Source: Alloclostridium intestinigallinarum
GTDB taxonomy: Bacteria; Bacillota; Clostridia; Christensenellales; UBA3700
DNA: 29,019 nt
NCBI GenBank assembly: GCA_904393845.1
Contig: CAJFNB010000015.1
Coordinates: 1-29,019, forward strand
Reading direction: 5' to 3'
The notes below the pieces were generated by a model. It had not been told where the DNA came from, did no database searches, and saw nothing but the letters and a program-made list of their open reading frames with translations. Position numbers and translations under genes: made by a program. This document shows, piece by piece, positions 6,478-14,072 of the stretch. Within the stretch, counting starts at the first letter, position 1. The number at the start of each line of letters is the position of its first letter.

Positions 6478-7605
6478 TTGGGTTTATTCGATAGCCTTAG
6501 ACAGCAATTCAGGAAAGTCATTCAATGGGAAAACGTCGATCCCGACGTTATAGTATGGAAGTACCCCCTTGAAGAAAAAGAAGAGATAATGCGCAAGTCG
6601 CAGCTGGTTGTAAGGGAAGGTCAGCGAGCTATGTTCATAAAAGAAGGTCAGCTTGCGGACGTGTTCGATCCCGGAACGTATATGCTCGACGACATAAAGA
6701 ACATACCTATTCTCACAAAACTGTACAACTGGAAGTATGCGTGGGAAAGTCCTTATACGGGCGACGTGTTCTTTATCTCCACAAAACAGTTTATCGACCA
6801 GAAGTGGGGTACGCGCAATCCGGTAATGATGCGCGACAAGGACTTCGGTATGATACGTTTCCGCGCGTTCGGTACCTATACTTTCTCGGTAGGCAAGCCC
6901 ACGACCGCTATGACGGAGTTGTTCGGTTCGGAAAACCAGCTGAAAGTTTCCGACGTTTCCAACCAGTTCAAGTCGGTGGTGTGCTCCACCCTCAGCAACG
7001 TGGTCGGTGAAGCGCAGATTCCCGCGCTCGATCTTGCGGCGAACTACGACGACCTTTCCGTTGCGGCTCTTGCCAAGCTGAAAATTTATTTCGACAGATA
7101 CGGAATTGAAATAAAGAATTTCTATATCGAAAACATTTCGCTGCCCGAAGAAGTGGAGAAGATGCTCGACAAGCGTACGAACGTGGGCATCATGTCCGAC
7201 AGTATGCAGGGCTATGCGCAGATGGAGACGCTGGGCGCAATCCGCGACGCGGCGAAGAATCCCGGCGGACTTGCTTCCGCGGGCATAGGCCTCGGAGCGG
7301 GACTGGGCATGGGCAAGATATTTGCCGACAACATGGGCGGCACTCCCGCCGTGGGCGCAAAGACGTTTATGAAATGTCCTTCGTGCGGCGCAAAGGTGGA
7401 GGAAGGCACTAAATTCTGTCCCGAATGCGGCAAGAAAATGGAGGGCGAGGGAAAAATCAAGTGCCCCGCCTGCAACGCGGAGATTCCTGCGGACGCAAAG
7501 TTCTGCCCCGACTGCGGACACAAGATAGTTGCAAAGTGCCCCGCGTGCGGCAAGGACGTGAAGCCGGGCGCTAAATTCTGCCCCGACTGCGGACAAAAAC
7601 TCTGA
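6478..7605 (+). CDS. SPFH-domain protein with C-terminal zinc ribbons (YdjI-like)
   Basis: A 375-residue SPFH/Band 7 (flotillin-like) protein of the 'virion core protein' family that includes B. subtilis YdjI. The N-terminus GLFDSLRQQFRKVIQW, the VVREGQRAMFIKEGQ strand and FDPGTYMLDD are typical. A Gly/Ala-rich linker around residues 265-290 leads to three CxxC...CxxC zinc ribbons (MKCPSCG..FCPECG, IKCPACN..FCPDCG, AKCPACG..FCPDCG). The start is TTG 6478, chosen because AAGGAGG lies 8 bases upstream and homologous sequence begins there; the longer open frame from 6292 runs through the promoter. In B. subtilis the YdjF(PspA)-YdjG-YdjH-YdjI set works at the membrane in envelope stress. Here the next gene is YdjG-like, 19 bases away, so the same module is likely, but no pspA is present nearby. 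Confidence 0.85.
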   Translation: MGLFDSLRQQFRKVIQWENVDPDVIVWKYPLEEKEEIMRKSQLVVREGQRAMFIKEGQLADVFDPGTYMLDDIKNIPILTKLYNWKYAWESPYTGDVFFISTKQFIDQKWGTRNPVMMRDKDFGMIRFRAFGTYTFSVGKPTTAMTELFGSENQLKVSDVSNQFKSVVCSTLSNVVGEAQIPALDLAANYDDLSVAALAKLKIYFDRYGIEIKNFYIENISLPEEVEKMLDKRTNVGIMSDSMQGYAQMETLGAIRDAAKNPGGLASAGIGLGAGLGMGKIFADNMGGTPAVGAKTFMKCPSCGAKVEEGTKFCPECGKKMEGEGKIKCPACNAEIPADAKFCPDCGHKIVAKCPACGKDVKPGAKFCPDCGQKL

Positions 7606-7624
7606 TAATACGGCGGGGAGAAAA

Positions 7625-8764
7625 ATGCAGGACAATATGCAGGAAACGGATAATATGCAGGAACACCTGACCGACGACGAAAAGGTGGAAAGAGGGCAGG
7701 ACGAGCGCGTACGCATAAACACGTTTGCGTGCGAAAATTGCGGCAGTACGCTTGTCTTCGACCCGGAAACGCGCAGAATGAAATGCACCTCGTGCGGTGC
7801 GGAATATCCCACTCCCGAACCTAAGCCCGTCATGCCGATAGCGTATACCGGACTTTCGGAAGATAAATTCGCGGAATGGGGCGGCGTCAAGAGCGTGCGC
7901 TGCGAAAACTGCGGCGCGACCATTACTCTTAAAGAGTTTGAAACGGCGAACGTCTGTCCGTTCTGCTCCTCGCCCATCATAACGGACGCGGAACAGATTC
8001 CGGGACTTAAACCCAACGGTATTCTGCCGTTTGCGGTTACGGAGAAAGAAGCTCACAAGTCCTTTATAAAGTGGCTGAAAAAGCGTATTTTCGCTCCGCG
8101 CAAAGTGAAGAAAAACGCGAAGCATACGCACATGAACGGCGTATATATCCCCACATGGGTATTTTCTTCACAGGTATTTTGTCCCTATTCGGCGCGCTTC
8201 GGTAAGCATTATACGGTAGTCGTGGGCTCGGGAAAGAACAGGCGCGTTGTAACGAAAACACGCTGGTTCACCGTAAGCGGCGTGATAAATTACGACGTGC
8301 GCGACCTGACGATAGAAGCCAGCAGCAAAATTACGCAGAAACAGCTGGAAAAGCTGGGCGGATTCGATATGCAGTCGGCTGTGGAGTACGAGGAAGAGTA
8401 CATGCCGGGATTTTCGTCCGAACGCTATTCGCAGGGGCTTGACGACAGCTGGGGAATGGCGCAGGACAAGATATGCGTCGCGCTGAAAAACATGGTGCGT
8501 TCACGCCATCCGCACGACGTGGAAGATTACATAAACATATCGCCAAGCTACAACGGCACGACCTACGAATATATGCTTGCGCCGCTGTGGATAAGCGGAT
8601 ACAAGTACCGCAAAAAGGACTACGGATTCGTCGTGAACGGCAGAAACGGCAAGGTGGTGGGCAAGTCGCCCGTCTCGGTGGTCAGGGCGTTTATCGCCAC
8701 GGTTCTGGGACTTGCCGCGCTCGCGGGAATAGGGTATCTAATATACTATCTGTTCTTTATGTAG
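7625..8764 (+). CDS. TFIIB-type zinc-ribbon membrane protein (YdjG-like)
   Basis: A 379-residue protein. Two N-terminal zinc ribbons are visible: FACENCGSTLVF..MKCTSCGAEY (about 37-59) and VRCENCGATITL..VCPFCSSP (about 91-117). A beta-rich middle follows with YIPTWVFSS, a basic VVVGSGKNRRVV stretch and LAPLWISGYKYR. One transmembrane helix ends the protein (RAFIATVLGLAALAGIGYLIYYLFF). This matches the 'TFIIB-type zinc ribbon' proteins such as B. subtilis YdjG, which sit in the membrane and help recruit PspA. A GGGGAG site precedes the ATG, and it is in one operon with the SPFH gene. Function beyond membrane-stress association is not established. Confidence 0.8.
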   Translation: MQDNMQETDNMQEHLTDDEKVERGQDERVRINTFACENCGSTLVFDPETRRMKCTSCGAEYPTPEPKPVMPIAYTGLSEDKFAEWGGVKSVRCENCGATITLKEFETANVCPFCSSPIITDAEQIPGLKPNGILPFAVTEKEAHKSFIKWLKKRIFAPRKVKKNAKHTHMNGVYIPTWVFSSQVFCPYSARFGKHYTVVVGSGKNRRVVTKTRWFTVSGVINYDVRDLTIEASSKITQKQLEKLGGFDMQSAVEYEEEYMPGFSSERYSQGLDDSWGMAQDKICVALKNMVRSRHPHDVEDYINISPSYNGTTYEYMLAPLWISGYKYRKKDYGFVVNGRNGKVVGKSPVSVVRAFIATVLGLAALAGIGYLIYYLFFM

Positions 8765-8961
8765 CGCAACGCGTCCGCACGTCGGCGGCAAGGTATGCGG
8801 AAGTAATGCCGCCGCGGAATAAATTTTTCGCGGTTGCGGCAATAATAAGGAGGGAAAGCGCGGGCGCGGAGTCCGCGTCTGTCCGTGTGCGGGTATAAAA
8901 ATTACGCAAATAAAACTTTTGAGCGCGCGGGTGTATTCCGCGCGGAAAACGGAGGTACGAT
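8765..8961 (+). other. Intergenic region with two GC-rich hairpins
   Basis: A possible weak terminator for the YdjG-like gene: CGGCGGCA (8783-8790) pairs with TGCCGCCG (8807-8814), 16-base loop, with five Ts shortly after. A second hairpin CGCGCGG (8924-8930) with CCGCGCG (8938-8944) lies just before the ribosome site of the DUF1858 gene. No clear promoter or known riboswitch was found. Confidence 0.5.
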
Positions 8962-9165
8962 ATGAAAATAACCAAGGATATGCTCATCGGAGACGTTATC
9001 AATCAGGGCAACCAGCAGGAGATAGCAAACGTGCTGTTCGGCATGGGTATGCATTGCCTGGGCTGCGCAATCGCGCACGGCGAAACCGTGGAAGAAGCGG
9101 CAAGCGTGCACGGCGTTGATGTGGACGATCTGGTGGACAAGCTGAACGAAGCTGCCGCAAAGTAA
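8962..9165 (+). CDS. DUF1858 domain protein (redox-disulfide type)
   Basis: A 67-residue protein consisting of one DUF1858 domain: KITKDMLIGDVI at the start, then MGMHCLGCAIAHGETVEEAASVHG, with the characteristic CxxC pair (C33, C36) flanked by Gly and His. Related domains are attached to hybrid-cluster proteins and to the N-terminus of the iron-sulfur repair protein ScdA, which suggests redox or iron-sulfur related work; a specific role is not known. A GGAGG site precedes the ATG. metK begins only 11 bases downstream, so they are probably co-transcribed. Confidence 0.85.
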   Translation: MKITKDMLIGDVINQGNQQEIANVLFGMGMHCLGCAIAHGETVEEAASVHGVDVDDLVDKLNEAAAK

Positions 9166-9176
9166 CGGAGCGGGAA

Positions 9177-10355
9177 ATGGAAAACATCAGGCTTTTCACG
9201 AGTGAAAGCGTGACGGAGGGGCATCCGGACAAGGTCTGCGACAGAATTGCGGACGCAGTGCTGGACGCCTATCTTGCGCAGGATAAAGAAAGCAGGGTCG
9301 CCTTAGAGGTATGCTGCAAGGGCGAGCATATGTATATGCTGGGCGAAATCACGAGCAAGGGCAGCGTGGATCTGTCCGCCGTCGCGCGCCGCGTTATTGC
9401 CGACATAGGCTACGACAGAAAACAGCTGGGCTTTGACGATAAAAACGTAAATATAGTTTGCAACATAGAAAAGCAGTCGCCCGACATAGCCATGGGCGTG
9501 GATTCTTCTTTCGAGGAAAAAGAGGGCGATTCGGATAAGTACGGCAAGACGGGCGCGGGCGACCAGGGTATGATGTTCGGTTACGCGTGTACGGAAACTT
9601 CCGAACTTATGCCTCTTGCGATATCGCTTTCCCACAAGCTCACGCAAAGGCTTACCTATGTGCGCAAACAGGGCGTTTTGCCCTATCTCCGTCCCGACGG
9701 CAAGGCGCAGGTTACGGTGCGCTATTCCGGAGGGGTGCCTTCGGGCATAGACGCGGTGGTGGTATCCACCCAGCACGATGAAGACGTATCCATGCAGGAT
9801 TTGCGCGTGGATATAAAGCGCGAGGTGATAGACGCGGTGATTCCCGCCGATATGATGGACGAGAGCACCAAGCTGTACATAAACCCCACGGGCAGATTTG
9901 TTCTCGGCGGTCCCGCGGGCGATTCGGGCGTTACGGGCAGAAAGATAATCGTGGATACTTACGGCGGATATTGTCCGCACGGCGGCGGGGCGTTCTCGGG
10001 AAAAGACCCCACGAAGGTGGACAGAAGCGCTTGCTATATGGCGCGTTACATATGTAAAAACGTAGTGGCGGCGGGACTTGCGGAACGCTGTCAGATGCAG
10101 GTGGCTTACGCCATAGGCGTGGCGCGCCCGGTAAGCGTTACGATAGACACTTTCGGCACGGGCAGGGTGAGCGACGCCGAACTTGCGCGCGCGGTCCAGG
10201 TGGTATTCGACCTGCGCCCCGCGGCGATAATAGACAAGCTGGAACTTGAAAAGCCCGTTTACGAAAGCACGTCCAATTACGGACACTTCGGAAGGCCCGG
10301 TTTTACCTGGGAGCGCACCGATATGACGGAACAGCTTCTGAAAGCCGTAAAGTAA
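9177..10355 (+). CDS. metK: S-adenosylmethionine synthase
   Basis: A 392-residue, full-length methionine adenosyltransferase. It makes S-adenosylmethionine from methionine and ATP in the cytoplasm, with phosphate and pyrophosphate as by-products. Signature motifs are visible: SESVTEGHPDKVCDRIADAVLDA at the N-terminus, GAGDQGMMFGYA (the hexapeptide GAGDQG), GGPAGDSGVTGRKIIVDTYGG and GGGAFSGKDPTKVDRSA near the end. GGAGCGGG precedes the ATG. It sits between the DUF1858 gene and recD2, 20 bases before the latter. No S-box/SAM riboswitch was seen in the leader, which is unusual compared with many Firmicutes metK genes. Confidence 0.97.
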   Translation: MENIRLFTSESVTEGHPDKVCDRIADAVLDAYLAQDKESRVALEVCCKGEHMYMLGEITSKGSVDLSAVARRVIADIGYDRKQLGFDDKNVNIVCNIEKQSPDIAMGVDSSFEEKEGDSDKYGKTGAGDQGMMFGYACTETSELMPLAISLSHKLTQRLTYVRKQGVLPYLRPDGKAQVTVRYSGGVPSGIDAVVVSTQHDEDVSMQDLRVDIKREVIDAVIPADMMDESTKLYINPTGRFVLGGPAGDSGVTGRKIIVDTYGGYCPHGGGAFSGKDPTKVDRSACYMARYICKNVVAAGLAERCQMQVAYAIGVARPVSVTIDTFGTGRVSDAELARAVQVVFDLRPAAIIDKLELEKPVYESTSNYGHFGRPGFTWERTDMTEQLLKAVK

Positions 10356-10375
10356 GGCGTCCGTAAAAGGTATTT

Positions 10376-12586
10376 ATGGAGCTGAAAGGTTCGGTTACCG
10401 ACATAATTTTCCGTAATGAAGAAAACGGATACAGCGTTATAGAGCTTGCTTGCAAAGGCAGGCTCTTAACTGCTGTGGGCAAGTTTCCGCCCGTGACAGA
10501 AGGGCAGGAGCTTGAGCTTGAAGGAAGATACGTCATCAACCGCCAGTTCGGCGAACAGTTCGCGGTGGATAAAGTCGCCATTGCGCAGCCCACGTCGGAA
10601 GAGAGTATAATAAGGTATCTTTCGGGCGGACTGTTCAAGGGCGTGGGCGAAGTCACCGCGCGCGCGATAGTGGAAAAATTCGGCACGGACACGCTGAAAG
10701 TAATAGAAAACGACCCGTCCGCGCTTGCTCAGATAAAGGGAATATCGCTTAAAAAGGCGATGGAGATAAACACGTCCTTTCATTATCTGCGCGATATGCA
10801 GGACGCCATTTTGTTTTTGCAGGATCTGGATATAGGTCTTAACGTAGCGATTAAAATTTATAAAATTTACGGCGCGGATACGCAAAGGACGGTCAGAAAC
10901 AATCCGTATAAACTCGTAGAGGACGTGGACGGCGTGGGCTTTTTAACCGCAGACAAGATTGCTGCGGGGCTGGGCATACGCGAGGACAGCCGTTTCCGCA
11001 TAACCGCCGCCGTGGTACATACGCTGAAGGAAGCCACGAATAAAAACGGCCACACGTATCTGCCGCGCGAAATGCTGTTAAGCGAGTGCAGAAAGCTGCT
11101 GCACCTGCAACGTCTGGACGCGGAAGATGTAATCGGCGACGTCGTTGACGATATGGAGGTGGCGGGCAAGCTGGTGTGCATAAAAACGCCCGAGCATACC
11201 GCGGTGATACTGAGCGGCTTTTACATATCCGAACGCGCCATAGCAAGTTCCATAGTGCGCCTTGCGCATATGCAGATGCCTTTGGAAATTTCCGCCATGG
11301 CGGACATAGAAGAGTACGAGCGGATAAACAGAATCACTCTGCACGAAAACCAGAAAAAGGCGGTTGAGGGCTGTCTGAAGCACGGCATATCCGTAGTTAC
11401 GGGCGGACCGGGCACGGGCAAAACCACGATAATCAAGTGCATAATCTCCATACTGCGTTCAAGAAAGAAAAAAGTCGCGCTGTGCGCGCCGACGGGCAGG
11501 GCGGCAAAGCGGCTTACGGAGGCGACGGGAGAAGAGGCAAAGACCATTCACCGTATGCTCGATCTGGCGTTCGGGGAAGGCGGAATGTTCACCTTTGACG
11601 AGAACACAAAGCAGGACGCGGACGTGGTGATAGTGGACGAAGTGAGTATGTGCGACGAGTACGTATTCAGCGCGCTGCTGTCGTCGCTGAAAGGCGGGGC
11701 AAGCCTTGTCATGGTAGGCGATAAGGACCAGCTTCCTTCCGTGGGCGCGGGCAACGTGCTGGCGGACGTCATCAAAAGCAGGGTTGTACCCGTATATTAT
11801 CTGACGCAGATTTACCGCCAGGACGAACACAGCCTTATCGTAAGCAACGCGCACGCGATAAACAGCGGCAAAATGCCTGTGTTCGACAATAAAAGCCGCG
11901 ACTTTTTCTTCTCTTCCTGCGAAGACCCGGAGGAGATTCTTTCCACCGTGATAGATATGGTTACAAAGCGTCTGCCCGGCTTTACGGGTATGGATGCAAA
12001 CCGTATTCAGGTGCTTTGTCCAATGAAAAAAGGCATAGCAGGGGTGGAAAACATGAATGAAAAATTGCAGGAAACGCTCAATCCGCCCGAAAAAGGAAAG
12101 CCGGAAATACGGGTGGGACTGAACGTACTGCGGTTGCACGACAAGATAATCCACACCATGAACAATTACGACCTTGAATGGACGGACGAAGAAGGAGGAG
12201 CGGGCAACGGAGTGTATAACGGCGACATAGGCTACATTACCGCGGTAAACGTCACCGAACCTTCTCTTACCGTCACGTTCGAGGACGGCAAAACGGCGAA
12301 ATATACCCAAGGTTCGCTCGACCAGATCAAGCCGGCGTACGCCGTAAGCGTACATAAATCGCAGGGCAGTGAATTCCCCGTCGTGGTAATCGCGCTCCCC
12401 AAGGGCAATTATATGATAATGACGCGCAATCTTCTGTACACCGCCGTCACCCGCGCCAGGAACGTCGTGGTGCTGGTCGGGGCGAAGCAGACTATTGCGA
12501 ATATGGTTTCCAATACTTATACCACCCGCCGCTACAGTTTGCTGGCTGATTTTATTGAGGAAAGCGAGAAGAGAAAAACAAGATAG
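10376..12586 (+). CDS. recD2: RecD2-type DNA helicase (SF1B)
   Basis: A 736-residue RecD2 (YrrC-type) helicase. The N-terminal OB-like region (KGSVTDIIFRNEENGYSVIEL) and helix-hairpin-helix repeats (IKGISLKKAMEI; VDGVGFLTADKIAAGLGI) mark it as RecD2 rather than the RecBCD subunit RecD. Helicase motifs are intact: Walker A GGPGTGKTT (K349), CAPTGRAAKRL, VVIVDEVSM (Walker B), VGDKDQLPSVGAGNVL, and YAVSVHKSQGSEFPVV with YTAVTRARN near the C-terminus. RecD2 moves 5'-3' on single-stranded DNA and acts in recombination, mismatch and replication-fork repair independently of AddAB. It follows metK by 20 bases with a weak ribosome site (AAAAGG). Its 3' end forms part of a long inverted repeat. Confidence 0.93.
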   Translation: MELKGSVTDIIFRNEENGYSVIELACKGRLLTAVGKFPPVTEGQELELEGRYVINRQFGEQFAVDKVAIAQPTSEESIIRYLSGGLFKGVGEVTARAIVEKFGTDTLKVIENDPSALAQIKGISLKKAMEINTSFHYLRDMQDAILFLQDLDIGLNVAIKIYKIYGADTQRTVRNNPYKLVEDVDGVGFLTADKIAAGLGIREDSRFRITAAVVHTLKEATNKNGHTYLPREMLLSECRKLLHLQRLDAEDVIGDVVDDMEVAGKLVCIKTPEHTAVILSGFYISERAIASSIVRLAHMQMPLEISAMADIEEYERINRITLHENQKKAVEGCLKHGISVVTGGPGTGKTTIIKCIISILRSRKKKVALCAPTGRAAKRLTEATGEEAKTIHRMLDLAFGEGGMFTFDENTKQDADVVIVDEVSMCDEYVFSALLSSLKGGASLVMVGDKDQLPSVGAGNVLADVIKSRVVPVYYLTQIYRQDEHSLIVSNAHAINSGKMPVFDNKSRDFFFSSCEDPEEILSTVIDMVTKRLPGFTGMDANRIQVLCPMKKGIAGVENMNEKLQETLNPPEKGKPEIRVGLNVLRLHDKIIHTMNNYDLEWTDEEGGAGNGVYNGDIGYITAVNVTEPSLTVTFEDGKTAKYTQGSLDQIKPAYAVSVHKSQGSEFPVVVIALPKGNYMIMTRNLLYTAVTRARNVVVLVGAKQTIANMVSNTYTTRRYSLLADFIEESEKRKTR

Positions 12587-12623
12587 GGTGATGGGTATTT
12601 GTATTTTTTGCTTTCCTCAATAA
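12552..12623 (+). repeat. 14-bp inverted repeat spanning the recD2 stop codon
   Basis: TTATTGAGGAAAGC (12552-12565, inside the last recD2 codons) is exactly complementary to 12610-12623. The 44-base loop contains the stop codon and a run of six Ts. It could form a long mRNA hairpin, possibly acting as the 3' end of the metK-recD2 transcript. Confidence 0.75.
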
Positions 12624-12846
12624 TTTACTTTCTTAAATAAAACGAGGGCGACGCGCATAAGCACCCTCCTGCGGTGTCAAGTCACATTTTTCTGCGGGTC
12701 ACGTACGCCAAAGTACGCTCCCCTTAAAAAATGTGTCTTTCCTAGCATTAGGGCACTTCTTCGCGCCGCGTTTCAGCGACACTACAAAGCGGTAAAATTA
12801 TAAAATAAAGCGCGGCAAAACCACGCTTTTGCCAAGCGTAACCGCT

Positions 12847-12868
12847 AAAACTTGCCTTGCAAGTTTTT
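12847..12868 (+). terminator. Rho-independent terminator candidate within the hairpin region
   Basis: AAAACTTGC (12847-12855), a 3-base loop, GCAAGTTTT (12859-12867) and one more T. It is a perfect stem that runs into a T tract on the plus strand, and reads similarly on the minus strand. Confidence 0.65.
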
Positions 12869-13004
12869 AATCGGAAAGGATTGAATTTTCGCGCAAAAGA
12901 TTTGCTTGCTTAAATATAAACTTTGCGCGAAAAGAAGGGAAAACCTGTTTTCAAGCAAGCATAGCTTGCGAATGAACGGGTTTTCCCTTTAAAAGCGTAA
13001 GCGC

Positions 13005-13060
13005 AAAATGCCGCGCGTAGAACTTTATACGCCTATTTTTATTGTATCGCGCGGCATTTT
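13005..13060. terminator. Bidirectional terminator-like inverted repeat
   Basis: A perfect 13-bp pair, AAAATGCCGCGCG (13005-13017) with 13048-13060, around a 30-base loop. It carries A-run and T-run edges on both sides and lies 13 bases after the stop of the minus-strand DUF1540 gene, so it can end that transcript. Confidence 0.65.
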
Positions 13061-13073
13061 CATTCGGCGCTTA

Positions 13074-13376
13074 TCAGTCCTCTATTTTCGTCGCGCATTT
13101 CGTCCTGACCGCTCCGTCCCTGACGGTGACGGAGGGAGAACAGCAAAGGCGGCTTTTGTTGTAAAGGCATTGCGTGCAGTCGCATTGCACGAGCGTTTTT
13201 TCGTCGGAAGCAAGGGCGAAATCCTGAGCCGCCTCGAATTTCTGTCCCAGCATGCCCAGTCCGCGTTTTTGTTTGGTGCGGCAGACTCCGTTTTTGTCCA
13301 TATTGATTATTCCCGCTCCGCAACGGCAGGAATGGTTGTGTTCGCAGTTTGCGCAAAAGCATTGCAGTTGGTTCAT
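13074..13376 (-). CDS. DUF1540 domain protein, two domain copies
   Basis: A 100-residue cysteine-rich protein. Two copies of the short DUF1540 pattern are present: LQCFCANCEHNHSCRCGAG with a later CRTK near the N-terminus, and VQCDCTQCLYNKSRLCCSP with CAT near the C-terminus. The domain is common in Clostridia and Bacilli and probably binds a metal through its cysteines; its function is unknown. The start is the ATG at 13374-13376, which has an AAAGGAG site just upstream; the longer open frame to 13460 has no support. It stands alone, between the hairpin region and the divergent Lrp gene. Confidence 0.85.
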   Translation of the reverse strand: MNQLQCFCANCEHNHSCRCGAGIINMDKNGVCRTKQKRGLGMLGQKFEAAQDFALASDEKTLVQCDCTQCLYNKSRLCCSPSVTVRDGAVRTKCATKIED

Positions 13377-13535
13377 ATTTTTCTCCTTTAATCCGCTTTG
13401 CCGCGGCAAAACAGGCAACTTGCAAAGCGTTATGCCGCGACATGGTACAAGTATCTGCAAATCGGAAAAAATTATGAAAATTTTTCTCCGGAAGCCAAGG
13501 TGGGCGCGCGCGGAGGAAAATTATCTTTTTACCCC

Positions 13536-13564
13536 TTGCCATCGCGCGCGAAATAAGCTATAAT
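13536..13564 (+). promoter_or_regulatory. Promoter of the lrp-aminotransferase-rplI operon
   Basis: TTGCCA (13536-13541), 17-bp spacer, TATAAT (13559-13564). Transcription should start near 13571, just before the GAGAGGTGAT ribosome site (13574-13583). Confidence 0.75.
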
Positions 13565-13586
13565 AAATAAAATGAGAGGTGATATT

Positions 13587-14072
13587 ATGGATAAGAACAA
13601 GGAATTGCTCAGTTTGCTCACCCAGGACTGCCGCCGTACGCCCAGGCAGCTTGCCGCTATTCTCGGCGAGAGCGAGGAAGAGGTCAGACAGCGCATAGCC
13701 AAGCTGGAAAGCTCGGGCGCGATCGTCAAGTACAGCGCGATACTGAACGACGAGATGCTGGACAGGGACAGCGTTCACGCTATGATAGAAGTGAAAGTGA
13801 CTCCCCAGAAGTCCAAGGGATTCGACGCGATTGCGGAAGAGATATGCCGCTATCCGGAAGTGAAAAGCGTATACCTCATAAGCGGCGATTTCGACCTTGC
13901 CGTGTTTATAGAGGGTAAATCTTTGCGCAGCGTGTCGCTGTTTGTTTCGGAAAAACTTTCCGCTATAGAAAGCGTGCTGTCCACAGCCACACACTTCATT
14001 CTGAAAAAATACAAGGTAGAAGGCGTGGTTACCACCAAAACCGGGGGCGGCAGACTGCCGGTGCAGCCATGA
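13587..14072 (+). CDS. Lrp/AsnC family transcriptional regulator
   Basis: A 161-residue Lrp/AsnC-type regulator. The N-terminal helix-turn-helix reads RRTPRQLAAILGESEEEVRQRIAKLESSGAI; the C-terminal alpha/beta RAM domain includes VHAMIEVKVTP, VKSVYLISGDFDLAVFIEG and the closing TATHFILKKYK. Such proteins sense amino acids and control their metabolism. I chose ATG 13587 over the in-frame ATG at 13572 because a good ribosome site lies between them. It overlaps the aminotransferase by ATGA, so the regulator and enzyme are co-expressed; control of this operon or of other amino acid genes is likely but inferred. Confidence 0.92.
   Translation: MDKNKELLSLLTQDCRRTPRQLAAILGESEEEVRQRIAKLESSGAIVKYSAILNDEMLDRDSVHAMIEVKVTPQKSKGFDAIAEEICRYPEVKSVYLISGDFDLAVFIEGKSLRSVSLFVSEKLSAIESVLSTATHFILKKYKVEGVVTTKTGGGRLPVQP

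Larger units (their letters stand above)
12624..13073 (+). other. Non-coding region packed with hairpins
   Basis: No plausible gene. Consecutive inverted repeats fill it: CACATTTTT/AAAAATGTG (12683-12691, 12727-12735) enclosing CGTAC/GTACG; AGCGGT/ACCGCT (12788-12793, 12841-12846) enclosing GGCAAAA/TTTTGCC (12814-12820, 12827-12833); a 12-bp TTTTCGCGCAAA/TTTGCGCGAAAA pair (12886-12897, 12922-12933); an 11-bp AAGGGAAAACC/GGTTTTCCCTT pair (12935-12945, 12979-12989) enclosing GCAAGC/GCTTGC. The loop of the third carries GCTTGCTT, complementary to AAGCAAGC in the fourth. It may be a structured RNA, an extragenic repeat element, or stacked terminators. Confidence 0.6.

Noticed and set aside
6484..8016. 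510-codon minus-strand open frame opposite the SPFH gene
   Set aside because: Shadow frame; the plus strand has a promoter, ribosome site, SPFH domain and zinc ribbons.
8765..8961. SAM riboswitch in the metK leader
   Set aside because: No S-box core sequences were recognisable; only two GC-rich hairpins are present.
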